This document shows, piece by piece, positions 1 to 6,809 of a DNA stretch of 32,010 nucleotides (within the stretch, counting starts at the first letter, position 1; each line of letters starts with the position of its first letter). The notes under the pieces were generated by a model, which searched no databases, was not told where the DNA came from, and worked only from the letters and a program-made list of their open reading frames with translations. Made by a program: the position numbers and the translations under genes. Source of the stretch: Candidatus Brocadia sp. (lineage in GTDB: Bacteria > Planctomycetota > Brocadiia > Brocadiales > Brocadiaceae); NCBI GenBank assembly GCA_013360945.1, contig JABWAQ010000036.1, forward strand, positions 1-32,010, read 5' to 3'.

Positions 1-95
1 GGCTGTCCGAGAATGCAAAATCGTAAAAGTTCGGATGTTGATTTACAAGGACTTATGACTTGAGAAATCACGGAAAAGTGAATTCTCGGACGGCC
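1..95. repeat. Short element bounded by 14-bp inverted repeats
   Basis: GGCTGTCCGAGAAT at 1-14 is the reverse complement of ATTCTCGGACGGCC at 82-95 with one mismatch, which would still pair as G-U in RNA. The arms enclose about 67 bp with no ORF. It could be a small MITE-like element or the end of something larger cut by the window edge; no transposase is visible. Confidence 0.45.
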
Positions 96-125
96 TGTTA
101 AAATGCGACCCCTTCCTTTCCTAAG

Positions 126-611
126 CTAATATTCTTCCAAATGATACCACTCCGCATTTTCGAGCCAATGTTGCGGACGCGAAACGAAATCAAGGATATT
201 TTTCAATATGAAATAATGCTTCTTTTCTTCATCGGCGATCTTCAAAAATATCTCCTTATGAGATGTATTTGTTACTTCATCGGCCTTTTCCAGATAGAAT
301 ATCTGGCTGTTTTTCTCAATATCCTGGGCCTTTTTGTATAATCCGATTTGTGAGATATTCACGCCGACCGTGTCGTTATCTTCTTTCATCTTTACGAAAA
401 TATTTTTCACGTTTGCTAATATCTCTGTATCGGACATTTGAACTTTTTCATGGTCTTTCATCTTCTGTAAAATATTGTAATGCTTTACTTCTGCATCCAC
501 AAGGATGCCCAGTATCTTCCTGAGCCCCGCATTGTCAATCTTCTGCGCTGAATCACGGTAATAGTTTTCCCCGTCTTTTTCCATCTGCATTGCAAAATCA
601 TATATGTTCAT
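126..611 (-). CDS. Ferritin-like / rubrerythrin-type di-iron protein
   Basis: A 161-residue, mostly helical protein of the ferritin-like superfamily. Two ExxH motifs typical of di-iron four-helix bundles are visible: EVKHY (E41, H44) and EEKKHY (E128-H132 region), with further candidate ligands at E11/E15 and E99/E108. Family members bind a di-iron centre and act in peroxide or oxygen detoxification or iron handling. There is no C-terminal rubredoxin (CxxC) domain, so it is not a classical rubrerythrin; the tail is aromatic-rich (HWLENAEWYHLEEY). No signal peptide, so cytoplasmic. The ATG at 611 follows a near-perfect Shine-Dalgarno AGGAGGT. It lies 17 bp downstream of gpsA on the same strand and is probably co-transcribed. 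The substrate is not predictable. Confidence 0.8.
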   Translation of the reverse strand: MNIYDFAMQMEKDGENYYRDSAQKIDNAGLRKILGILVDAEVKHYNILQKMKDHEKVQMSDTEILANVKNIFVKMKEDNDTVGVNISQIGLYKKAQDIEKNSQIFYLEKADEVTNTSHKEIFLKIADEEKKHYFILKNILDFVSRPQHWLENAEWYHLEEY

Positions 612-628
612 TTAGTAACCTCCTGTTT

Positions 629-1651
629 TCAGATTAATTCTTCCATCTCAGATTTAGGGGCGCGCATCATGAGATTGCTCACTGCCTCCAGAGGATTTTT
701 GTCATGAAAGAGCACATTGTAGATTTCTTTTGTGATGGGCATTTCCACGTTTAATTTGTGGGAAAGTGTCATAACGGATTTTGTAGTCCATACACCTTCT
801 GCGATTTGTTCCATCTCCCCCAGAATTTCTTGCAGCTTTTTACCTTTTCCAATCTGTTCACCAACCCTACGGTTTCTCCCGAAAGGGCTGATACACGTTG
901 TTATCAGGTCGCCAAGTCCGGCAAGTCCTGAAAAGGTGCTTCTCTGCGCCCCCATGGCAATGCCAAGACGGCTAATTTCTACCAGTCCACGGGAGATAAG
1001 CGCGGCCTTTGAATTATCACCAAACTTCAGACCGTCACAGATGCCAGCGGCTATGGCAATCACATTTTTCATAGCAGCGCCTAACTCAACACCTATCATA
1101 TCGGGATTTGTATAAACACGGAACCTGTCTGTGGTAAAAACTTCTTGAACAACTCGCGCCAGGTTACCGTCTTTTGATGACGCAACAATGGTAGTGGGTA
1201 GTCCGCGTGCGACCTCTTCTGCATGGCTTGGACCCAGGAGCAAAGAAACAGGCTGCTTTCCCAACACATCGGTAATGATCTCACTGGGTCTCATCAGTGT
1301 GTCATTTTCAATTCCTTTCGTAACGCTGACAATCGGTACGCCATGAATGCAGAGACCCTTAAATTTCATAAGTACAGAGCGCAGGTAGGGGGTAGGAGTT
1401 GCAGATATGATGAGGTGTGCACCCGCTAACTGATCTGAGATGTTGGATGTGATGCATATTCCGTCCGGGATCGGGACACCCTTTAGAAATTTAACGTTTT
1501 CTTTTTTTTCCCTCAGATGCTCTACGTACGATGCATCGGCACCCCACAGGGTGATTTCATAGCCTTTTTTATGTAACAAAATGGCAAGGGTCGTCCCCCA
1601 TCCGCCGTTGCCAATGATCGTTACTTTTTTAATTGATAATTTCGAAGTCAT
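629..1651 (-). CDS. gpsA: NAD(P)-dependent glycerol-3-phosphate dehydrogenase
   Basis: 340 residues, normal for GpsA, which reduces dihydroxyacetone phosphate to sn-glycerol 3-phosphate for phospholipid synthesis in the cytoplasm. The N-terminal Rossmann motif GNGGWGT lies at residues 14-20, the TKGIE block near K112, the GPSHAEEV signature at 140-147, the catalytic-lysine block GAAMKN at K195, and GLAGLGDLITTC at 242-253 followed by GRNR. The start at 1651 gives the canonical spacing to the Rossmann glycine motif, but no convincing Shine-Dalgarno precedes it. A terminator-like hairpin sits immediately upstream (1666-1695), so expression may depend on readthrough from glyA or on regulation in that leader. 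Confidence 0.96.
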   Translation of the reverse strand: MTSKLSIKKVTIIGNGGWGTTLAILLHKKGYEITLWGADASYVEHLREKKENVKFLKGVPIPDGICITSNISDQLAGAHLIISATPTPYLRSVLMKFKGLCIHGVPIVSVTKGIENDTLMRPSEIITDVLGKQPVSLLLGPSHAEEVARGLPTTIVASSKDGNLARVVQEVFTTDRFRVYTNPDMIGVELGAAMKNVIAIAAGICDGLKFGDNSKAALISRGLVEISRLGIAMGAQRSTFSGLAGLGDLITTCISPFGRNRRVGEQIGKGKKLQEILGEMEQIAEGVWTTKSVMTLSHKLNVEMPITKEIYNVLFHDKNPLEAVSNLMMRAPKSEMEELI

Positions 1652-1665
1652 TTTTCAGTTGAAGG

Positions 1666-1695
1666 AATAAAAAATAAGGCTGGATTGCTCCAGCC
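1666..1695 (-). terminator. Rho-independent-type hairpin between glyA and gpsA
   Basis: Read on the minus strand, GGCTGG-AGCAAT-CCAGCC (1695-1678) forms a perfect 6-bp stem followed by TTATTTTTTATT. It would end the glyA transcript, but it lies only about 15-25 nt before the gpsA start codon. Confidence 0.65.
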
Positions 1696-1703
1696 ATCAA
1701 CTT

Positions 1704-1780
1704 AATCTCCTTTAAAAAAGGAGGAAATAGGGGGTTGTGTTTTCCCCGAATGAAATTTATTTACATCCTCCTTTGTTCCC
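1704..1780. repeat. Dispersed C/G-run repeat with small hairpin
   Basis: CTCCTTT-AAA-AAAGGAG (1706-1722) is followed by G-run and C-run tracts resembling the repeats at 18688-18764 and 19722-19800. Non-coding. Together with the next palindrome it fills the 270-bp gap between gpsA and glyA. Confidence 0.4.
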
Positions 1781-1788
1781 CTTTTGCA

Positions 1789-1810
1789 GGGACACGGAGC
1801 ACCGTGTCCC
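1789..1810. repeat. Perfect 9-bp-stem palindrome (REP-like)
   Basis: GGGACACGG-AGCA-CCGTGTCCC: perfect 9-bp stem, 4-nt loop, with no T-run on either side, so a REP-like repeat fits better than a terminator. Confidence 0.55.
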
Positions 1811-1921
1811 TACGGAGATTTTATGCTTCATATCAACCTGAAATCCGCCCAAATAAAATTCCTATGCCAGCAAAGTCATCTTTTCAATTAATACTATTTA
1901 GCAGCCTGGTACGACTCCGCT

Positions 1922-3160
1922 TCATATATATAATGGATATGCCGAACAGAGTTCTTTTACCACTTTTCGAACCGCATCTTTAACCCTGGTATCGTTTGGC
2001 TGAGAAAGGGCTTTGTCGATACACTCTGCTATTTTAACAACCTCGGCCTCTTTCATGCCCCTTGATGTCACGGTAGGCGTTCCAATACGAATACCACTCG
2101 GTTCGTTTGCACCCCTTTCATCAAAAGGAATCGTATTTCTATTCAGGATGATATCCACCGTTTCTAAGACTATTTGGGCATCTTTCCCCGCAATACCCTT
2201 GCTGCGTAAATCGATGAGGAAGAGATGGTTTTCCGTTCCACCGGATACAACAGTATATCCTCGTTTCAGAAATTCCTGGGCCATTGCCTTTGCATTTTTT
2301 ACCGTTTGCTGCTGGCACTGTTTGAATTCTTCAGTCATTGCCTCTTTAAACGCAACGGCCTTCGCTGCGATGATGTGCATGAAAGGGCCGCCCTGAATCC
2401 CCGGGAAAATCATAGAGTCTATCTGCTTTGCATACTTTGCTTTGCATAAGATCAAACCGCCTCTTGGTCCACGCAGTGTTTTATGAGTCGTGGTGGTGAC
2501 AAAGTCTGCATAGGGAACCGGACTGGGGTGTGCCCCTCCGGCGACAAGCCCGGCGATATGAGCAATATCAGCCATAAAGTATGCCCCAACCTCATCTGCA
2601 ATTTTTCTGAACCTCGGGAAGTCGAGTATCCTGGGGTATGCGCTTGCGCCGGCAATGATCATGTGGGGTTTCGTTTTGATAGCGATGTCCCGTAATTCAT
2701 CGTAATCAATGTACCCGGTTTCTCTTTTTACTCCATAATGGGTAATCTCGTACAGCATGCCTGAGAAGTTCTTTTTAAATCCGTGGGTAAGGTGTCCGCC
2801 ATGGGATAAATCCATACCCAAAATACGGTCTCCCGGTTTTAACACCGCAAAGCAAACGGCCATGTTTGCCTGTGAGCCTGCGTGTGGTTGTACGTTGGCA
2901 TGTTCTGCTCCAAAGATTTGTTTTGCCCTTTCAATTGCCAGCGTTTCTACGGTGTCTACATTTCCACAACCTGCATACCACCGTTTTCCAGAATAACCTT
3001 CGGCATATTTGTTGGTCATAGAAGACCCCTGTGCTTCCTGTACAGCCTTACTACAAATGTTTTCGGAGGCAATCAGGTCAATGGTATTTTGCTGTCTTTC
3101 TGATTCTTCTTGTATGGCACGCCATACTTCGGGATCGTCGTTTTTTAATGTAACCATCAT
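1922..3160 (-). CDS. glyA: Serine hydroxymethyltransferase
   Basis: 412 residues, typical for bacterial GlyA, a PLP enzyme interconverting serine and glycine with transfer of a one-carbon unit to tetrahydrofolate. The PLP-lysine motif [14 protein letters not shown] is present with K227; the DIAHIAGL block (D198, H201) stacks and binds the cofactor. The tetramer-interface loop reads [13 protein letters not shown] (52-64), a variant of the usual YAEGYPGKRYYGG. The C-terminal [17 protein letters not shown] block is intact. The first of two adjacent ATGs (3160) is chosen because AAGGA lies about 9 nt upstream. It sits between prfB and gpsA on the same strand, 106 bp after prfB. Confidence 0.97.
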   Translation of the reverse strand: MMVTLKNDDPEVWRAIQEESERQQNTIDLIASENICSKAVQEAQGSSMTNKYAEGYSGKRWYAGCGNVDTVETLAIERAKQIFGAEHANVQPHAGSQANMAVCFAVLKPGDRILGMDLSHGGHLTHGFKKNFSGMLYEITHYGVKRETGYIDYDELRDIAIKTKPHMIIAGASAYPRILDFPRFRKIADEVGAYFMADIAHIAGLVAGGAHPSPVPYADFVTTTTHKTLRGPRGGLILCKAKYAKQIDSMIFPGIQGGPFMHIIAAKAVAFKEAMTEEFKQCQQQTVKNAKAMAQEFLKRGYTVVSGGTENHLFLIDLRSKGIAGKDAQIVLETVDIILNRNTIPFDERGANEPSGIRIGTPTVTSRGMKEAEVVKIAECIDKALSQPNDTRVKDAVRKVVKELCSAYPLYI

Positions 3161-3195
3161 GTGCTTTATCCTTAAAAATATGTTTACTGTAGTAC

Positions 3196-3210
3196 CGACC
3201 CTTGTGGTCG
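3196..3210. repeat. Small palindrome between prfB and glyA
   Basis: CGACC-CTTGT-GGTCG, a 5-bp stem in the 106-bp glyA leader without a T-run. It is possibly another dispersed repeat or a leader structure; no function can be assigned. Confidence 0.3.
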
Positions 3211-3266
3211 ATATTGAGAGGGATTCATTTCCACACCATACCCTTACTCTTGAAATCCCAAAAGGT

Positions 3267-4374
3267 TTAATGAGCTTTTACTATTCTCCATTTGAGATAC
3301 GCTTCCATAAACTCGTCAATTTCACCATCCAGTATGGCCTGAGTATTTCCCGTTTCTTTACCCGTACGCAAATCTTTCACAAGGGAATAGGGTTGTAATA
3401 CATACGACCGAATTTGATGACCCCATGCAATTTCTCCTTTCTCATCATAGGCTGCCGAGAGTTCTTTCTCCCTTTCCTTTTCTTTTATCTGATACATTTT
3501 TGCTTTCAGCATGCTCAAGGCCATTCGCCGGTTTTGGTGCTGTGAACGTTCGCTCTGACATTGCACGACAATCCCGGTTGGGATATGGGTAATACGAACG
3601 GCGGATGATGTCTTATTTACATGCTGCCCACCGGCCCCGGATGCGCGGTAGGTATCCACCCGTAATTCATTTTCATTAATTTCAATCTCTTCTTCCTCTT
3701 CAATTTCCGGAAGCACATCGACCGCAGCAAATGATGTATGCCTCCTGGCGTTTGCATCAAAGGGAGAAATCCGTACTAAGCGGTGCACCCCGATTTCAGA
3801 CTTTAAATATCCATACACATAATCGCCTTTTATGAGAACGGTAATTCTTTTAATTCCTGCTTCTTCACCGGGCAATATATCGATGGGGGAAAGCGTATAT
3901 CCACTGTTTTCAACCCAACGACTATACATGCGGAACAACATAGAGACCCAATCGCACGACTCCGTCCCCCCGGCGCCTGCATAAATGCTTAAATAAGCGC
4001 TGCAATGATCATGGGGTTCACCAAGCAAGGTGCGTAATTCAAATTTTTCAAGCCTTTGCGTAAATGACTTAATATCATTGACGACTTCGGCCTCTGTTTG
4101 TTCATCCTGCTCTTCTTCCGCAAGCGCAGAGAGGCACTCTATGTCGTCCAGCGTCTTTTGTAATTCCTGAAGGGGTAAAATGATCCCTTTAAGTGATTTT
4201 AATTTCCTGATCGTTTGCTGGGCTTTATCTTTGTTTTCCCAAAAGCTTGGCGAAGAGAATTGTTCCTCTAAGGTTGACAGTTCTTTTTCTTTGTTTTCCA
4301 GGTCAAAGAGAGTCCCTGAGGTGAAGTAAACGCTCTCGAAGGGGGATTAATTCTTTTTGTATATTACCAATCAT
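3267..4374 (-). CDS. prfB: Peptide chain release factor 2, with programmed +1 frameshift
   Basis: The protein is 368 residues, normal for RF2, when assembled from two frames. Frame 1 starts at ATG 4374 and reads 23 codons to an in-frame TGA (4305-4303); slipping +1 at CTT-TGA-C continues as DLENKEKEL and runs to the stop at 3267. RF2 recognises UGA and UAA stops. The class-specifying tripeptide SPF is at about 203-205 and the peptidyl-hydrolysis GGQ at about 248-250 ([10 protein letters not shown]). A long N-terminal coiled-coil stretch follows the shift site. AAGGTAA lies just upstream of the ATG, and a consensus promoter is at 4423-4452. The continuous ORF visible from 4028 alone (TTG, MLGEPHDH) is only the C-terminal two thirds and should not be taken as the gene. 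Confidence 0.95.
4302..4317 (-). promoter_or_regulatory. prfB recoding site
   Basis: On the minus strand the site reads AGG GAC TCT CTT TGA C. The Shine-Dalgarno-like AGGG (4317-4314) is at the same distance from the CTT-TGA slip site as AGGGGG in E. coli prfB. Known mechanism: when RF2 is scarce, the ribosome pauses at UGA and slips +1, completing RF2 (autoregulation). Confidence 0.93.
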
Positions 4375-4422
4375 GATTACGTTACCTTAATGAAGCGGTT
4401 TAGAATTTCAAATTTGAGTAAA

Positions 4423-4452
4423 ATTATAAATTATGAAATATATATATGTCAA
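4423..4452 (-). promoter_or_regulatory. Promoter of prfB
   Basis: On the minus strand, TTGACA (4452-4447), an 18-bp spacer and TATAAT (4428-4423): both sigma-70 hexamers are exact consensus. It lies about 50 bp upstream of the prfB ATG. Confidence 0.8.
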
Positions 4453-4466
4453 TATAGAATTTGGAA

Positions 4467-4495
4467 TTGACTTACGTGGAAAATATTCTTATCAT
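4467..4495 (+). promoter_or_regulatory. Promoter of rsmD-ispE-spoVG
   Basis: TTGACT (4467-4472), a 17-bp spacer and TATCAT (4490-4495), preceded by an AT-rich tract. It is divergent from and adjacent to the prfB promoter. It would leave a leader of about 125 nt before rsmD, in which I see no further signal. Confidence 0.65.
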
Positions 4496-4629
4496 AATTT
4501 TTTGTGTTTGATTGATTACTCATGGAATTTCAGATGGTTAACAGATTGATGAAGGATGTGCGCATGGAATCTTAACCAAGCGTTCAAGAGTGATTAAGAC
4601 AAGTGCTTATAAAATAAACCAATACGATT

Positions 4630-5226
4630 GTGCGGATAATTTCAGGCAGCGCAAAAGGTATATACCTTAGTTCAGTAAAAGGAAGCACGACAAGGCCTAT
4701 ACCGGACAAAATAAAAGAAGCCCTCTTCAGTATACTTGCTGATGTTATTCCAGACTGTCATGTTCTCGATATGTATGCCGGTACCGGTGCGATTGGGATA
4801 GAGGCATTAAGTCGGGGAGCAAAATCTTGTATTTTTGTTGAGAACAATTGGTCGGCTATCCAAGTTATTAAAAAAAATCTTGAGGCAACCAGGCTTCGCG
4901 ATAAGGCGCGGGTCTTAAAATACGATGTGTTTGAAATTATTCCATACCTTGAAAAAAACAGTATAGAAGCCGACCTCGTGCTTGCCAGTCCACCTTATCC
5001 CCTTATCGAAAAAAAATCGTATAGAGATAAACTCCTGACCTTGTTTTCCTCTTTATGCAGTAAGCATATGGTACGATCAGAAGGTCTGATGCTATTGCAA
5101 CACAGAAAAACGGTTTTTGAGATAACCCCGGAGGCTTCGCATATAGAATTATTTGATACCCGAAGTTATGGCGACACACAACTTTCTTTTTTTAAAAATA
5201 GAATAAAACAGGGGCATTCTCTATGA
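4630..5226 (+). CDS. rsmD: 16S rRNA (guanine(966)-N(2))-methyltransferase
   Basis: 198 residues, close to the family length. RsmD methylates G966 of 16S rRNA in the assembling 30S subunit. Visible: the N-terminal MRIISGSAKG block, TRP-x-xDKIKEALF near 20-33, the SAM-binding motif LDMYAGTGA (46-54) followed by IEALSRGA, and the catalytic motif IV region LVLASPPYP (about 116-124). Motif IV reads SPPY instead of the usual DPPY of this family. The GTG start at 4630 matches the family N-terminus but lacks a clear Shine-Dalgarno. The end overlaps the ispE start by 4 nt (ATGA), so the two are translationally coupled. Confidence 0.9.
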   Translation: MRIISGSAKGIYLSSVKGSTTRPIPDKIKEALFSILADVIPDCHVLDMYAGTGAIGIEALSRGAKSCIFVENNWSAIQVIKKNLEATRLRDKARVLKYDVFEIIPYLEKNSIEADLVLASPPYPLIEKKSYRDKLLTLFSSLCSKHMVRSEGLMLLQHRKTVFEITPEASHIELFDTRSYGDTQLSFFKNRIKQGHSL

Positions 5227-6113
5227 AATACTGGGAGGAGCGGGGTAAAATAAAAATTGCAGCGCCTGCAAAGATCAACCTTTTTCTTGAGATATTAGGC
5301 AAACGGCCGGATGGTTATCACGAAATTGAAACGGTTATGCAGGGGATTAGTTTGTATGATTATATTTATTTAGAAAATCATGAAAAAGACGTTGAATTTA
5401 CCTGCTCAAATCCTAAACTTACCGTTGGCGAAGATAATCTTGTTTTAAGAGCCGTACGCCTCTTTCAGAAAGAAACTAATATCTTCAGAGGGGTGAAAAT
5501 ACATTTGGATAAAAGGATACCGATTGGGGCGGGGCTTGGCGGAGGAAGTAGCGATGCAGCAGCTACTTTGTCTGGATTGAATACGTTGTGGAAGGTTGGA
5601 TATGGTGAGGAAAAACTCATGTCACTTGCTGAAAAATTAGGTTCCGACACCCCCTTTTTTGTTTTGGGAAACACCGCAATATGTAAAGGAAGAGGGGAAG
5701 TGGTTACCCCATATACTTTGCCTGTAAAGTATAATTACATAATAGTTTATCCAAGGTTCGAGGTAAGCACCGCAACGGTATATAAAAATTTTGAAATTGT
5801 CTTGACAAAAGACTTGAAAGATGTTAGCTTTTTTTTGCAATCATTGTCATCGGGGAGCCCGGAAAGATTAGGGTCTTGTTTGTATAACCGATTAGAAGAA
5901 GTTGTTTTCCGGCTCTACCCAGACATTGAGAGAATCAAAAAAACATTGGCAAAGTTTAATTTTTGTGGCATACTTATATCAGGAAGTGGTTCGGCTTTAT
6001 ATGGTTTGTGTAAGGAGGAAGGGGATTCGAAGGAAATTGAACGGCAGATAGAGGCGCTGAATATTGGAAATGTGTTTGTGGTAACCAATGATTTCAATGG
6101 CAATGCTAGATGA
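5223..6113 (+). CDS. ispE: 4-diphosphocytidyl-2-C-methyl-D-erythritol kinase
   Basis: 296 residues, a GHMP kinase phosphorylating CDP-methylerythritol in the MEP isoprenoid pathway. The N-terminal APAKINLFLEILGKRPDGYH block holds the catalytic-site lysine K17; the ATP-binding glycine loop PIGAGLGGGSSDAAA spans about 100-114; LGSDTPFF holds the catalytic aspartate D142; and the C-terminal ISGSGSALYG block is intact. It overlaps rsmD by 4 nt upstream and the upstream candidate start of spoVG by 4 nt downstream. The spoVG-ispE pairing also occurs in Firmicutes. Confidence 0.96.
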   Translation: MKYWEERGKIKIAAPAKINLFLEILGKRPDGYHEIETVMQGISLYDYIYLENHEKDVEFTCSNPKLTVGEDNLVLRAVRLFQKETNIFRGVKIHLDKRIPIGAGLGGGSSDAAATLSGLNTLWKVGYGEEKLMSLAEKLGSDTPFFVLGNTAICKGRGEVVTPYTLPVKYNYIIVYPRFEVSTATVYKNFEIVLTKDLKDVSFFLQSLSSGSPERLGSCLYNRLEEVVFRLYPDIERIKKTLAKFNFCGILISGSGSALYGLCKEEGDSKEIERQIEALNIGNVFVVTNDFNGNAR

Positions 6114-6133
6114 ACAGGAAGGGGGAGAAGATC

Positions 6134-6601
6134 GTGAATATTACTGAAGTCAGGGTAAAGTTGACAGAAGGTAAGAAAAACAGATTACAGGCATTTTGCA
6201 GTATTACCATAGATGATGATTTTGTCGTAAGGGATCTAAAGGTTATCGAGGGGCACAAGGGGGCATTTGTATCAATGCCCAGCAGGAAACTTACAGACAG
6301 ATGTCCAAAATGTGGCGGCAAAAACCATTTAATGGCTCAATACTGTAATGATTGCGGCGCGAAATTAAATGAAAAACGTGTATCCAGGGGCGGGGGCAGA
6401 TTAAAACTACATGCAGATACAGCCCATCCAATAAATTCACATTGTAGAGAACAGATACAGGAAAAGGTACTTACCGCTTACAACGAAGAGGTTGAAAAAT
6501 CTAAAATGCCTGGTTATAAGCCTCCAAAATATGAAGATATGGATGACGTTGATTTTGAAGACCTAAACGAGGACCTGGAATCAGAAAAAACCGGGATGTA
6601 A
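6134..6601 (+). CDS. spoVG: SpoVG family nucleic-acid-binding protein with zinc-ribbon insertion
   Basis: SpoVG proteins are small DNA/RNA-binding regulators of septation and gene expression. The N-terminal part (NITEVRVKL, SITIDDDFVVRDLKVIEG, GAFVSMPSRK) and the later HPINS block align with the classical family. Between them is an insertion with CPKC and CNDC pairs 10 residues apart (C57, C60, C71, C74), a zinc-ribbon pattern, and the protein ends in an acidic tail (DDVDFEDLNEDLESE). The GTG at 6134 is chosen because AGGAAGGGGGAG lies just upstream and it gives the standard SpoVG N-terminus. An in-frame ATG at 6110, overlapping the ispE stop, would add 8 residues (163 in total). Third gene of the rsmD-ispE unit. 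Confidence 0.85.
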   Translation: MNITEVRVKLTEGKKNRLQAFCSITIDDDFVVRDLKVIEGHKGAFVSMPSRKLTDRCPKCGGKNHLMAQYCNDCGAKLNEKRVSRGGGRLKLHADTAHPINSHCREQIQEKVLTAYNEEVEKSKMPGYKPPKYEDMDDVDFEDLNEDLESEKTGM

Positions 6602-6658
6602 AATATGCAGTCTTATAAATAAGCTGGTCATCTCAGTTCACATGCCAAATTTTTGATT

Positions 6659-6679
6659 GGGAAAATGTATTTCCCTGTT
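6659..6679 (+). terminator. Weak hairpin after spoVG
   Basis: GGGAAA-ATGTA-TTTCCC followed by TGTTT. The stem is short and AT-rich and the T-run poor, so this is only a candidate terminator for rsmD-ispE-spoVG. Confidence 0.3.
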
Positions 6680-6715
6680 TATCAGAATTTGCGCTCCCTT
6701 TTAAAACATACCTTT

Positions 6716-6747
6716 AGAGACGATACACCGATAGTATCGCTGTCTCT
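6716..6747. promoter_or_regulatory. Bulged inverted repeat upstream of the ilvB promoter
   Basis: AGAGAC pairs with GTCTCT, and CGATAC with GTATCG, around a short loop with a 2-nt bulge. It lies about 28 bp upstream of the candidate -35 box and has no T-run, so an operator is more likely than a terminator. The binding protein is unknown. Confidence 0.3.
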
Positions 6748-6774
6748 CGTAAAGTTAGTTTGATGTTTTATATA

Positions 6775-6803
6775 TTGCTTAATGAATATTTTCGTAATAT
6801 AAC
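6775..6803 (+). promoter_or_regulatory. Candidate ilvB promoter
   Basis: TTGCTT (6775-6780), a 17-bp spacer and TATAAC (6798-6803). The -10 ends only 6 nt before the ilvB ATG at 6810, which would put transcription start at or next to the start codon. No Shine-Dalgarno precedes that ATG. Confidence 0.5.
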
Positions 6804-6809
6804 AGTTCC

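Noticed and set aside
3267..4028. Stand-alone short release factor from TTG 4028
   Set aside because: Upstream sequence encodes the RF2 N-terminal domain in the same frame back to the classical frameshift site.
6106..6321. Minus-strand ORFs across ispE/spoVG and similar antisense ORFs over ilvB, hslU, rpsB and htpG
   Set aside because: They are shadows of strong coding frames, without family similarity or ribosome sites.
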